Origin: Prosopocoilus inquinatus
Taxonomy: Eukaryota > Arthropoda > Insecta > Coleoptera > Lucanidae
Assembly (NCBI GenBank): GCA_036172665.1
Contig: JAYKNF010000028.1
Coordinates: forward strand, 248,001-312,000
DNA: 64,000 bases
Direction: 5' to 3'
The translations under genes were made by a program, and so were the position numbers. Below the pieces are notes generated by a model. It ran no database searches. It had not been told where the DNA came from and worked only from the letters and a program-made list of their open reading frames with translations. Positions 52,073 to 64,000 of this stretch are shown one piece after another (the stretch's first letter is position 1; each line of letters opens with the position of its first letter).

Positions 52073-52370
52073 CTGCCTCCGAAAACGTCGTATCTCACAT
52101 CAAAGTTACTGGAGTCCATCCAAACGTCAAATAACATGCTAGATAAGTAGGGATCGTTTAGATACATCACAGGAACAACGCTAATACGTGTTGTTTCGTT
52201 CAAAACTGTTTCCAGCTTCTGCTGCGTCCGATAACTTTTTATCTCACATCAGAGTTACTGGAGTCCATTCAAACGTCAAATAACATGATAGATGAGTAAG
52301 GATCGATTAGACACATCACAGGAACAACGCTAATATGTGTTGTTTCGTTTAAAACTATTTCCAGCTGCTG
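52073..52370. repeat. Dimer duplication, copy 2
   Basis: Begins with the same CTGCCTCCG / GTAGGGATCG monomer. Its second monomer is the CGATAACTTTTT type, where copy 1 has CTAGAACTTTG, so the exchange was not between identical dimers. Confidence 0.75.
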
Positions 52371-55300
52371 CTGCGTCCGAAAACGTCGTATCTCACATCA
52401 GACTTACTGGAGTCCATCCAAACGTCAAATGACATGTTAGATAAGTAAGGATCGTTTAGATACATCACAGGAACAACGCTAATACGTGTTGTTTCGTTCA
52501 AAACTATTTCCAGCTTCTGCTGCGTCCTAGAACTTTGTATCTCACATCAGAGTTACTGGAGTCCGTCCAAACGTCAAATAACATGATAGATGAGTAAGGA
52601 TCGATTAGATACATCACAGGAACAACGCTAATATGTGTTGTTTCGTTTAAAACTATTTCCAGATTCTGCTGCGTCCAAAAACTTTGTATCTCACATCAGA
52701 GTTACTGGAGTCCATCCAAACGTAGAATAACATGATAGATGAGTAAGGATCGATTAGATACATCACAGGAACATCGCTAATGCGTGTTGTTTCGTTTAAA
52801 ACTATTTCCAGCTTCTGCTGCGTCCGAAAACGTCGTATCTAACATCAGAGTTACTGGAGTCCATCGAAACGACAAATAACATGATAGATAAGTAAGGATC
52901 GATTAGATACAGCACAGGAACAACGCTAATACGTGCTGTTTCGTTTAAAACTATTTCCAGCTCCTGCTGCGTCCAAGAACTTTGTATCTCACATCAGACT
53001 TACTGGAGTCCATCCAAACGTCAAATAACATGTTAGATAAGTAAGGATCGTTTAGATACATCACAGGAACAACGCTAATGCGTGTTGTTTCGTTCAAAAC
53101 TATTTCCAGCTTCTGCTGCGTCCGAGAACTTTGTATCTCACATCAGAGTTACTGGAGTCCATCCAAACGTCAAATAACATGTTAGATAAGTAAGGATCGT
53201 TTAGATACATCACAGGAACAACGCTAATACGTGTTGTTTCGTTCAAAACTATTTCCAGCTACTGCTGCGTCCGAGAACTTTGTATCTCACATCAGAGTTA
53301 CTGGAGTCCATCCAAACGTCAAATAACATGATAGATGAGTAAGGATCGATTAGATACATCACAGGAACAACGCTAATACGTGTTGTTTCGTTTAAAATTA
53401 TTTAAAGCTCCTGCTGCGTCCGAAAATTTCGTACCTCACATCAGAGTTACTGGAGTCCATGAAACGTCAAATAACATAGTAGATAAGTAAGGATCGATTA
53501 GATACATCACAGGAACAACGCTAATACGTGTTGTTTCGTTCAAAACTATTTCCAGCTTCTGCTGCGTCCGAGAACTTGGTATCTAACATCAGAGTTACTG
53601 GAGTCCATTCAAACGTCAAATAACAGGATAGATGAGTAAGGATCGATTAGATACATCACAGGTACAACGCTAATACGTGTTGTTTCGTTTAAAACTATTT
53701 CCAGCTTCTGCTGCGTCCGAAAACGTCGTATCTCACATCAAAGTTACTGGAGTACATCCAAAGGTCAAATAACATGCTAGATAAGTAAGGATCGTTTAGA
53801 TACATCACAGGAACAACGCTAATACGTGTTGTTTCGTTCAAAACTATTTCCAGCTTCTGCTGCGTCCGATAACTTTTTATCTCACATCAGAGTTACTGGA
53901 GTCCGTCCAAATGTCAAATAACATGATAGATGAGTAAGGATCGATTAGACACATCACAGGAACAACGCTAATATGTTTTGTTTCGTTTAAAACTATTTCC
54001 AGCTGCTGCTGCGTCCGAAAACGTCGTATCTCACATCAGAGTTACTAGAGTCCGTCCAAACGTCAAATAACATGATAGATGAGTAAGGATCGATTAGGTA
54101 CATCACAGGAACAACGCTAATACGTGTTGTTTCGTTTAAAACTATTTCCAGCTCCTGCTGCGTCCAAAAACTTTGTATCTCACATCAGACTTACTAGAGT
54201 CCATCCAAACGTCAAATAACATGTTAGTTAAGTAAGGATCGTTTAGATACATCACAGGAACAACGCTAATACGTGTTGTTTCGTTTAAAGCTATTTCCAG
54301 CTCCTGCTGCGTCCAAAAACTTCGTATCTCACATCAGAATTACTAGAGTCCATCGAAACGTCAAATAACATGATAGATGAGTAAGGATAGATTAGATACA
54401 TCACAGGAACAACGTTAATGCGTGTTGTTTCGTTTAAAACTATTTCCAGCTTCTGCTGCGTCCGAAAATTTCGTATCTCACATCAGAGTTACTGGAGTCC
54501 ATCGAAACGTCAAATAATATAGTAGATAAGTAAGGATCGATTAGATACATCACAGGAACAACGCTAATACGTGTTGTTTCGTTCAAAACTATTTCCAGCT
54601 TCTGCTGCGTCCGAGAACTTTGTATCTCACATCAGAGTTACTGGAGTCCATCCAAACGTAAAATAACATGATAGATGAGTAAGGATCGATTACATACATC
54701 ACAGGAACAACGCTAATGCGTGTTGTTTCGTTTAAAACTATTTCCAGTTTCTGCTGCGTCCGAAAACGTCGTATCTCACATCAGAGTTACTGGAGTCCAT
54801 CGAAACGTCAAATAACATGATAGATAGGTAAGGATCGATTAGATACAGCACAGGAACAACGCTAATACGTGTTGTTTCGTTTAAAACTATTTCCAGCTTC
54901 TGCTGCGTCCAAAAACTTTGTATCTCACATCAGACTTACTGGAGACCATCCAAACGTCAAATAACATGTTAGATAAGTAAGGATCGTTTAGATACATCAC
55001 AGGAACAACGCTAATACGTGTTGTTTCGTTCAAAACTATTTCCAGCTACTGCTGCGTCCGAGAAGTTTGTATCACATCAGAGTTACTGGAGTATATCCAA
55101 ACGTCAAATAACATGATAGATGAGTAAGGATCGATTAGATACATCACAGGAACAACGCTAATACGTGTTGTTTCGTTTAAAACTCTTTCCAGCTCCTGCT
55201 GCGTCCAAAAACTTCGTATCTCACATCAGAGTTACTAGAGTCTATCGAAACGTCAAATAACATGATAGATGAGTAAGGATCGATTAGATACAGCACAGGA

Positions 55301-56654
55301 ACAACGCTAATACGTGTTGTTTCGTTTAAAACTATTTCCAGCTTCTGCTGCGTCCAAAAACTTTGTATCTCACATCAGACTTACTGGAGTCCATCCAAAC
55401 GTCAAATAACATGTTAGATAAGTAAGGATCGTTTAGATACATCACAGGAACAACGCTAATACGTGTTGTTTCGTTTAAAACTATTTCCAGCTTCTGCTGT
55501 GTCCGAGAACTTTGTATCTCACATTAGAGTTACTGGAGTCCATCCAAACGTCAAATAACATGATAGATGAGTAAGGATCGATTAGATACATCACAGGAAC
55601 AACGCTAATGCGTGTTGTTTCATTTAAAACTATTTCCAGCTTCTGCTGCGTCCGAAAATTTCGTATCTCACATCAGAGTTACTGGAGTCCATCGAAACGT
55701 CAAATAACATAGTAGAAAAGTAAGGATCGATTAGATACATCACAGGAACAACGCTATTACGTGCTGTTTCGTTCAAAACTATTTCCAGCTTCTGCTGCGT
55801 CCGAGAACTTTGTATCTCACATCAGAGTTACTGGAGTCCATTCAAACGTCAAATAACATGATAGATGAGTAAGGATCGATTAGATACATCACAGGAACAA
55901 CGCTAATACGTGTTGTTTCGTTTAAAACTATTTCCAGATTCTGCTGCGTCCGAAAACGTCGTATCTCACATCAGAGTTACTAGAGTCCATCGAAACGTCA
56001 AATAACATGATAGATAAATAAGGATCGATTAGATACATCACAGGAACAACGCTAATGCGTGTTGTTTCATTTAAAACTATTTCCAGCTTCTGCTGCGTCC
56101 GAGAACTTCGTATCACACATCAGGGTTACTGGAGTCCATCGAAACGCCAAATAACATGATAGATGAGTAAGGATCGATTAGATACATCACAGGAACAACG
56201 CTAATGCGTGTTGTTTCGTTTAAAACTATTTCCAGCTTCTGCTGCGTCCGAAAGCTTTGTATCTCACATTAGAGATACTGGAGTCCATTCAAACGTCAAA
56301 TAACATGATAGATGAGTAAGGATCGATTAGATACATCACAGGAACAACGCTAATGCCTGTTGTTTCATTTAAAACTATTTCCAGCTTCTGCTGCGTCCGA
56401 AAATTTCGTATCTCACATCAAAGTTACTGGAGTCCATCGAAACGTCAAATAACATAGTAGATAAGTAAGGATCGATTAGATACATCACAGGAACACCGCT
56501 AATACGTGTTGTTTCGTTCAAAACTATTTCCAGCTTCTGCTGCGTCCTAGAACTTTGTATCTCTCATCAGAGTTACTGGAGTCCGTCCAAACGTCAAATA
56601 ATATGATAGATGAGTAAGGATCGATTAGATACATCACAGGAACAACGCTAATAT
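52371..56654. repeat. Array segment: mixed monomers, no clear HOR
   Basis: About 29 monomers. The first part, to about 53030, recurs near 62349-63010 (CCAGATTCTGC at 52659 and 62637). From there to 56654 I could not follow a long in-order copy elsewhere in the window, and private base changes are commoner (GTATATCC, CTCTTTCC, GTAGAAAAG, AACGCTATTACG). This may be the least homogenised part. No gene or insert was seen. Confidence 0.7.
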
Positions 56655-57846
56655 GTGTTGTTTCGTTTAAAACTATTTCCAGCTGCTGCTGCCTCCGAAA
56701 ATTTCGTATCTAACATTAGAGTTACTGGAGTACATCGAAACGTCAAATAACATAGTAGCTAAGTAAGGATCGATTAGATACATCACAGGAACAACGCTAA
56801 TACGTGTTGTTTCGTTCAAAACTATTTCCAGCTTCTGCTGCGTCCAAAAACTTTGTATCTCACATCAGAGTTACTGGAGTCCATCCAAACGTAAAATAAC
56901 ATGATAGATGAGTAAGGTTCGATTAGATACATCACAGGAACATCGCTAATGCGTGTTGTTTCGTTTAAAACTATTTCCAGCTTCTGCTGCGTCCGAAAAC
57001 GTCGTATCTCACATCAGAGTTACTGGAGTCCATCGAAACGACAAATAACATGATAGATAAGTAAGGATCGATTAGATACATCACAGGAACAACGCTAATA
57101 CGTGTTGTTTCGTTCAAAACTATTTCCAGCTTCTGCTGCGTCCGAGAACTTCGTATCTCACATCAGGGTTACTGGAGTCCATCCAAACGTCAAATAACAT
57201 GGTAGATAAGTAAGGATCGATTAGATACATCACAGGAACAACGCTAATGCGTGTTGTTTCGTTTAAAACTATTTCTAGCTTCAGCTGCGTCCGAGAACTT
57301 CGTAACTCACATCAAAGTTACTGGAGTCCATCGAAACGCCAAACAACATGATAGATGAGTAAGGATCGATTAGATACATCACAGGAACAACGCTAATACG
57401 TGTTGTTTCCTTTAAAACTATTTCCAGCTCCTGCTGCGTCCAAAAACTTCGTATCTCACATCAGATTTACTAGAGTCCATCGAAACTTCAAATAACATGA
57501 TAGATGAGTAAGGATCGATTAGATACATCACAGGAACAACGCTCATGCTTGTTGTTCCGTTTAAAACTATTTCCAGCTTCTGCTGCGTCCGAAAATTTCG
57601 TATCTCACATCATAGTTACTGGAGTCCATCGAAACGTCAAATAACATAGTAGATAAGTAAGGATCGATTAGATACATCACAGGAACAACGCTAATACGTG
57701 TTGTTTCGTTCAAAACTATTTCCAGCTTCTGCTGCGTCCGAGAACTTTGTATCTCACATCAGAGTTACTGGAGTCCATTCAAACGTCAAATAACATGATA
57801 GATGAGTAAGGATCGATTAGATACATCACAGGAACAACGCTAATAC
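56655..57846. repeat. 8-monomer tandem duplication, copy 1 (1192 bp)
   Basis: Exactly 8 x 149 bp. Markers: GCTGCCTCCGAAAATTTC (about 56689), GTAAGGTTCG, GCCAAACAACATG and GCTCATGCTTGTTG (57541). Confidence 0.87.
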
Positions 57847-59038
57847 GTGTTGTTTCGTTTAAAACTATTTCCAGCTGCTGCTGCCTCCGAAAATTTCGTA
57901 TCTAACATTAGAGTTACTGGAGTACATCGAAACGTCAAATAACATAGTAGCTAAGTAAGGATCGATTAGATACATCACAGGAACAACGCTAATACGTGTT
58001 GTTTCGTTCAAAACTATTTCCAGCTTCTGCTGCGTCCAAAAACTTTGTATCTCACATCAGAGTTACTGGAGTCCATCCAAACGTAAAATAACATGATAGA
58101 TGAGTAAGGTTCGATTAGATACATCACAGGAACATCGCTAATGCGTGTTGTTTCGTTTAAAACTATTTCCAGCTTCTGCTGCGTCCGAAAACGTCGTATC
58201 TCACATCAGAGTTACTGGAGTCCATCGAAACGACAAATAACATGATAGATAAGTAAGGATCGATTAGATACATCACAGGAACAACGCTAATACGTGTTGT
58301 TTCGTTCAAAACTATTTCCAGCTTCTGCTGCGTCCGAGAACTTCGTATCTCACATCAGGGTTACTGGAGTCCATCCAAACGTCAAATAACATGGTAGATA
58401 AGTAAGGATCGATTAGATACATCACAGGAACAACGCTAATGCGTGTTGTTTCGTTTAAAACTATTTCTAGCTTCAGCTGCGTCCGAGAACTTCGTAACTC
58501 ACATCAAAGTTACTGGAGTCCATCGAAACGCCAAACAACATGATAGATGAGTAAGGATCGATTAGATACATCACAGGAACAACGCTAATACGTGTTGTTT
58601 CCTTTAAAACTATTTCCAGCTCCTGCTGCGTCCAAAAACTTCGTATCTCACATCAGATTTACTAGAGTCCATCGAAACTTCAAATAACATGATAGATGAG
58701 TAAGGATCGATTAGATACATCACAGGAACAACGCTCATGCTTGTTGTTCCGTTTAAAACTATTTCCAGCTTCTGCTGCGTCCGAAAATTTCGTATCTCAC
58801 ATCATAGTTACTGGAGTCCATCGAAACGTCAAATAACATAGTAGATAAGTAAGGATCGATTAGATACATCACAGGAACAACGCTAATACGTGTTGTTTCG
58901 TTCAAAACTATTTCCAGCTTCTGCTGCGTCCGAGAACTTTGTATCTCACATCAGAGTTACTGGAGTCCATTCAAACGTCAAATAACATGATAGATGAGTA
59001 AGGATCGATTAGATACATCACAGGAACAACGCTAATAC
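57847..59038. repeat. 8-monomer tandem duplication, copy 2 (1192 bp)
   Basis: Repeats the previous block at offset 1192 (GCTCATGCTTGTTG at 58733). All the rare markers are shared, which indicates a recent event. It ends where CTGCTGCGTCCG replaces CTGCTGCCTCCG near 59071. Confidence 0.87.
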
Positions 59039-59639
59039 GTGTTGTTTCGTTTAAAACTATTTCCAGCTGCTGCTGCGTCCGAAAATTTCGTATCTCACAT
59101 TAGAGTTACTGGAGTCCATCGAAACGTCAAATAACATAGTAGATAAGTAAGGATCGATTAGATACATCACAGGAACAACGCTAATACGTGTTGTTTCGTT
59201 CAAAACTATTTCCAGCTTCTGCTGCGTCCGAGAACTTTGTATCTCACATCAGAGTTACTGGAGTCCATTCAAACGTCAAATAACATGATAGATGAGTAAG
59301 GATCGATTAGATACATCACAGGAACAACGCTAATACGTGTTGTTTCGTTTAAAACTATTTCCAGCTTCTGCTGCCTCCGAAAACGTCGTATCTCACATCA
59401 GAGTTACTGGAGTCCATCGAAACGACAAATAACATGATAGATAAGTAAGTATCGATTATATACAGCACAGGAACAACGCTAATACGTGTTGTTTCGTTTA
59501 AAAATATTTCCAGCTCTTGCTGCGTCCAAAAACTTTGTATCTCACATCAGATTTACTGGAGTCCATCCAAACGTCAAATAACATGTTACATAAGTAAGGA
59601 TCGATTAGATACATCACAGGAACAACGCTAATACGTGTT
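59039..59639. repeat. Array segment with a dimer repeat
   Basis: About four monomers. The pair ending in CTGGAGTCCATTC repeats with a 298-bp period across about 58885-59340. Near 59450-59600 the order resembles 48715-48870 (GTAAGTATCG, GTTACATAAG). No gene was seen. Confidence 0.7.
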
Positions 59640-62350
59640 GTTTCGTTCAAAACTATTTCCAGCTTTTGCTGCGTCCGAGAACTTTGTATCTCACATCAGA
59701 GTTACTGGAGTCCATCCAAACGTCAAATAACATGATAGATGAGTAAGGATCGATTAGATACATCACAGGAACAACGCTAATAAGTGTTGTTTCGTTTAAA
59801 ACTATTTCCAGCTCCTGCTGCGTCCAAAAACTTCGTATCTCACATTAGAGTTACTGGAGTCCATCGAAACGTCAAATAACATAGTAGCTAAGTAAGGATC
59901 GATTAGATACATCACAGGAACAACGCTAATACGTGTTGCTTCGTTCAAAACTATTTCCAGCTTCTGCTGCGTCCAAAAACTTTGTATCTCACATCAGAGT
60001 TACTGGAGTCCATCCAAACGTCAAATAACATGATAGATGAGTAAGGATCGATTAGATACATCACAGGAACAACGCTAATGCGTGTTGTTTCGTTTAAAAC
60101 TATTTCCAGCTTCAGCTGCGTCCGAGAACTTCGTATCTCACTTCAGAGTTACTGGAGCCCATCCAAACGTCAAATAACATGATAGATGAGTAAGGATCGA
60201 TTACATACATCACAGGAACAACGCTAATGCGTGTTGTTTCATTTAAAAGTATTTCCAGCTTCTGCTAGGTCCGAAAATTTCGTATCTCACATCAGAGTTA
60301 CTGGAGTCCATCGAAACGTCAAATAACATGATAGATGAGTAAGGATCGATTAGATACATCACAGGAACAACGCTAATGCGTGTTGTTTCGTTTAAAACTA
60401 TTTCCAGCTTCTGCTGCGTCCGAAAATTTCGTATCTCACATCAGAGTTACTGGAGTCCATCGAAACCTCAAATAACATAGTAGATAAGTAAGGATCGATT
60501 AGATACATCACAGGAACAACGCTAATACGTGTTGATTCGTTCAAAACTATTTCCAGCTTCTGCTGCGTCCGAGAACTTTGTATCTCACATCAGAGTTACT
60601 GGAGTCCATCCAAACGTAAAATAACATGATAGATGAGTAAGGACCGATTACATACATCACAGGAACAACGCTAATGCGTGTTGTTTCGTTTAAAACTATT
60701 TCCAGTTTCTGCTGCGTCCGAAAACGTCGTATCTCACATCAAAGTTACTGGAGTCCATCGAAACGTCAAATAACATGATAGATAGGTAAGGATCGATTAG
60801 ATACAGCACAGGAACAACGCTAATACGTGTTGTTTCTTTCAAAACTATTTCCAGCTTCTGCTGCGTCCGAGAACTTTGTATCTCACATCAGAGTTACTGG
60901 AGTCCATCCAAACGTCAAATAACATGATAGATGAGTAAGGATCGATTAGATACATCACAGGAACAACGCTAATGAGTGTTGTTTCGTTTAAAACTATTTC
61001 CAGCTTCAGCTGCGTCCGAGAACTTCGTATCTCACTTCAGAGTTACTGGAGCCCATCCAAACGTCAAATAACATGATAGATGAGTAAGGATCGATTACAT
61101 ACATCACAGGAACAACGCTAATGCGTGTTTTTTCATTTAAAACTATTTCCAGCTTCTGCTGCGTCCGAAAATTTCGTATCTCACATCAGAGTTACTGGAG
61201 TCCATCGAAACGTCAAATAACATAGTAGATAAGTAAGGATCGATTAGATACATCACAGGAACAACGCTAATACGTGTTGTTTCGTTCAAAACTATTTCCA
61301 GCTTCTGCTGCGTCCGAGAACTTCGTATCTCACATCAGGGTTACTGGAGTCCATCCAAACGTCAAATAACATGGTAGATAAGTAAGGACCGATTAGATAC
61401 ATCACAGGAACAACGCTAATGCGTGTTGTTTCGTTTAAAACTATTTCTAGCTTCAGCTGCGTCCGAGAACTTCGTAACTCACATCAAAGTTACTGGAGTC
61501 CATCGAAACGCCAAATAACATGATAGATGAGTAAGGATCGATTAGTTACATCACAGGAACAACGCTAATACGTGTTGTTTCGTTTAAAACTATTTCCAGC
61601 TCCTGCTGCGTCCAAAAACTTCGTATTTCACATCAGAGTTACTAGAGTCCATCGAAACTTCAAATAACATGATAGATGAGTAAGGATCGATTAGACACAT
61701 CACAGGAACAACGTTAATGCGTGTTGTTTCGTTTAAAACTATTTCCAGCTTCTGCTGCGTCCGAAAATTTCGTATCTCACATCATAGTTACTGGAGTCCA
61801 TCGAAACGTCAAATAACATAGTAGATAAGTAAGGATCGATTAGATACATCACAGGAACAACGCTAATACGTGTTGTTTCGTTTAAAACTATTTCCAGCTA
61901 GTGCTGCGTCCAGAAACTTTGTATCACATCAGACTTACTGGAGTCCATCCAAACGTCAAATAACATGATAGATGAGTAAGGATCGATTAGATACATCACA
62001 GGAACAACGCTAATACGTGTTGTTTCGTTTAAAACTATTTCCAGCTTCTGCTGCCTCCGAAAACGTCGTATCTCACATCAAAGTTACTGGAGTCCATCCA
62101 AACGTCAAATAACATGCTAGATAAGTAGGGATCGTTTAGATACATCACAGGAACAACGCTAATACGTGTTGTTTCGTCCAAAACTGTTTCCAGCTTCTGC
62201 TGCGTCCGATAACTTTTTATCTCACATCAGAGTTACTGGAGTCCGTCCAAATGTCAAATAACATGATAGATGTGTAAGGATCGATTAGACACATCACAGG
62301 AACAACGCTAATATGTGTTGTTTCGTTTAAAACTATTTCCAGCTGCTGCT
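59640..62350. repeat. Interspersed block, downstream copy
   Basis: The copy of 49366-52370, about 10.27 kb away, with one dimer fewer. The 2-bp deletion seen near 50905 is absent here (about 61178), so that deletion arose after the two copies separated, or was repaired in this one. Confidence 0.82.
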
Positions 62351-63093
62351 GCGTCCGAAAACGTCGTATATCACATCAGACTTACTGGAGTCCATCCAAA
62401 CGTCAAGTGACATGTTAGATAAGTAAGGATCGTTTAGATACATCACAGGAACAACGCTAATACGTGTTGTTTCGTTCAAAACTATTTCCAGCTTCTGCTG
62501 CGTCCTAGAACTTTGTATCTCACATCAGAGTTACTGGAGTCCGTCCAAACGTCAAATAACATGATAGATGAGTAAGGATCAATTAGATACATCACAGGAA
62601 CAACGCTAATATGTGTTGTTTCGTTTAAAACTATTTCCAGATTCTGCTGCGTCCAAAAACTTTGTATCTCACATCAGAGTTACTGGAGTCCATCCAAACG
62701 TAGAATAACATGATAGATGAGTAAGGATCGATTAGATACATCACAGGAACATCGCTAATGCGTGTTGTTTCGTTTAAAACTATTTCCAGCTTCTGCTGCG
62801 TCCGAAAACGTCGTATCTAACATCAGAGTTACTGGAGTCCATCGAAACGACAAATAACATGATAGATAAGTAAGGATCGATTAGATACAGCACAGGAACA
62901 ACGCTAATACGTGATGTTTCGTTTAAAACTATTTCCAGCTCCTGCTGCGTCCAAGAACTTTGTATCTCACATCAGACTTACTGGAGTCCATCCAAACGTC
63001 AAATAACATGATAGATAAGTAAGGATCGTTTAGATACATCACAGGAACAACGCTAATACGTGTTGTTTCGTTTAAAACTATTTCCAGCTTCTG
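62051..63093. repeat. 7-monomer tandem duplication, copy 1 (1043 bp)
   Basis: Exactly 7 x 149 bp, from one CTGCCTCCG landmark (62051) to the next (63094). Contains CGATAACTTTTT, GTATATCAC, GGATCAATTAG and CCAGATTCTGC. Confidence 0.87.
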
Positions 63094-64000
63094 CTGCCTC
63101 CGAAAACGTCGTATCTCACATCAAAGTTACTGGAGTCCATCCAAACGTCAAATAACATGCTAGATAAGTAGGGATCGTTTAGATACATCACAGGAACAAC
63201 GCTAATACGTGTTGTTTCGTTCAAAACTGTTTCCAGCTTCTGCTGCGTCCGATAACTTTTTATCTCACATCAGAGTTACTGGAGTCCGTCCAAATGTCAA
63301 ATAACATGATAGATGAGTAAGGATCGATTAGACACATCACAGGAACAACGCTAATATGTGTTGTTTCGTTTAAAACTATTTCCAGCTGCTGCTGCGTCCG
63401 AAAACGTCGTATATCACATCAGACTTACTGGAGTCCATCCAAACGTCAAATGACATGTTAGATAAGTAAGGATCGTTTAGATACATCACAGGAACAACGC
63501 TAATACGTGTTGTTTCGTTCAAAACTATTTCCAGCTTCTGCTGCGTCCTAGAACTTTGTATCTCACATCTGAGTTACTGGAGTCCGTCCAAACGTCAAAT
63601 AACATGATAGATGAGTAAGGATCAATTAGATACATCACAGGAACAACGCTAATATGTGTTGTTTCGTTTAAAACTATTTCCAGATTCTGCTGCGTCCAAA
63701 AACTTTGTATCTCACATCAGAGTTACTGGAGTCCATCCAAACGTAGAATAACATGATAGATGAGTAAGGATCGATTAGATACATCACAGGAACATCGCTA
63801 ATGCGTGTTGTTTCGTTTAAAACTATTTCCAGCTTCTGCTGCGTCCGAAAACGTCGTATCTAACATCAGAGTTACTGGAGTCCATCGAAACGACAAATAA
63901 CATGATAGATAAGTAAGGATCGATTAGATACAGCACAGGAACAACGCTAATACGTGCTGTTTCGTTTAAAACTATTTCCAGCTCCTGCTGCGTCCAAGAA
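63094..64000. repeat. 7-monomer tandem duplication, copy 2 (cut by window end)
   Basis: Repeats 62051 onward at offset 1043 and runs to the last base. Differences include TCGTTCAAAACTG where copy 1 has TCGTCCAAAACTG, ATCTGAG near 63568, and ACGTGCTG where copy 1 has ACGTGATG. Confidence 0.85.

Larger units (their letters stand above)
49366..52370. repeat. Interspersed block, upstream copy
   Basis: About 20 monomers recurring from about 59640 at offset 10274. The offset becomes 10276 after a 2-bp deletion present only here (near 50905), and 9978 after an extra dimer present only here. Rare shared markers are CTAGGTCCGA (49991 and 60265), GTTGATTCG, and GGACCGATTA. Confidence 0.82.
1..64000. 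repeat. 149-bp tandem satellite array filling the window
   Basis: The whole window is head-to-tail copies of one unit. The string GTAAGGATCG starts at 1, 150, 299 and 448, giving a period of exactly 149 bp, and the same landmarks (ACAGGAACAACGCTAAT, CTATTTCCAGC, GTTACTGGAGTCC) recur once per period to the end. The count is about 430 monomers, all in one orientation. Individual lengths range from 144 to 156 bp because of a few small indels. GC is about 39%. No other sequence interrupts the array, and neither array edge is present. This is the organisation of eukaryotic centromeric, pericentromeric or other heterochromatic satellites. The family and species are not recognised. The strand is arbitrary because no function fixes it. 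Confidence 0.98.

Noticed and set aside
55928..56116. 62-codon open frame on the minus strand
   Set aside because: This is the natural stop-to-stop gap of about 190 bp found in each monomer on this strand. It starts at GTG and shows no sign of a real coding sequence.
1..64000. CRISPR array
   Set aside because: Regular spacing is present, but there is no short constant repeat with unrelated spacers. Whole 149-bp units are similar throughout, and there are no cas genes.
1..64000. Transposable element or LTR array
   Set aside because: No terminal inverted repeats, target-site duplications, polypurine tract, poly(A) tail or reverse transcriptase/transposase frame. The unit boundaries are arbitrary.
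1..64000. Telomeric or rDNA spacer repeats
   Set aside because: No telomere-like hexamer or pentamer tracts and no rRNA-like conserved sequence was found anywhere in the window.

Overview
The window is one unbroken satellite DNA array. From the first base to the last it is a head-to-tail series of a unit of about 149 bp, all in the same orientation, roughly 430 copies, about 39% GC. I found no protein gene, RNA gene, transposon, CRISPR array or unique-sequence island. This is typical of (peri)centromeric or other heterochromatic DNA of a eukaryote. I do not recognise the monomer as a named satellite family. CpG dinucleotides are not depleted, which weakly favours a genome with little germline CpG methylation (for example many invertebrates), but the species cannot be named from this sequence.

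The monomers are not random variants. They fall into recurring types distinguished at about eight positions, and the types recur in fixed order, so the array has higher-order repeat (HOR) structure. Two main classes, one with GTTCAAAAC (class A) and one with GTTTAAAAC (class B) at monomer bases 52-60, alternate over long stretches, pointing to an ancestral 298-bp dimer.

Layout: 1-5292 is an entry segment holding a 7-monomer tandem duplication (1859-3942). 5293-15895 holds four consecutive copies of one HOR in 22-, 16-, 11- and 22-monomer versions, the shorter ones being internal-deletion derivatives. 15896-16259 is a link that resumes the sequence seen near 2016. 16260-19835 recurs about 12.52 kb downstream at 28783-32358. 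18545-24208 is two near-identical 19-monomer copies (2832 bp each). 24021-28780 is a second copy of the window's first 4.1 kb, with an 11-monomer duplication added and the 7-monomer duplication missing. 30593-33915 carries a 14-monomer-spaced duplication. From about 34 kb a different set of monomer types takes over: 34093-36720 recurs with deletions at 38997-41480, and 36080-48265 is two copies of a 41-monomer, 6093-bp HOR followed by a partial third. 49081-64000 is a mosaic with a block repeated about 10.27 kb apart (49366-52370 and 59640-62350), an 8-monomer duplication (56655-59038), dimer duplications, and a 7-monomer duplication running off the end (62051-64000).

The most unusual elements are six copies of a 156-bp monomer in which two short segments are in swapped order around an (AT)n tract, the fixed pairing of certain variant monomers, and a partial match to the CENP-B box beside a short dyad in nearly every monomer. 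All comparisons were done by eye. Offsets were computed from matching marker strings. Edges described as approximate are uncertain by up to about one monomer.
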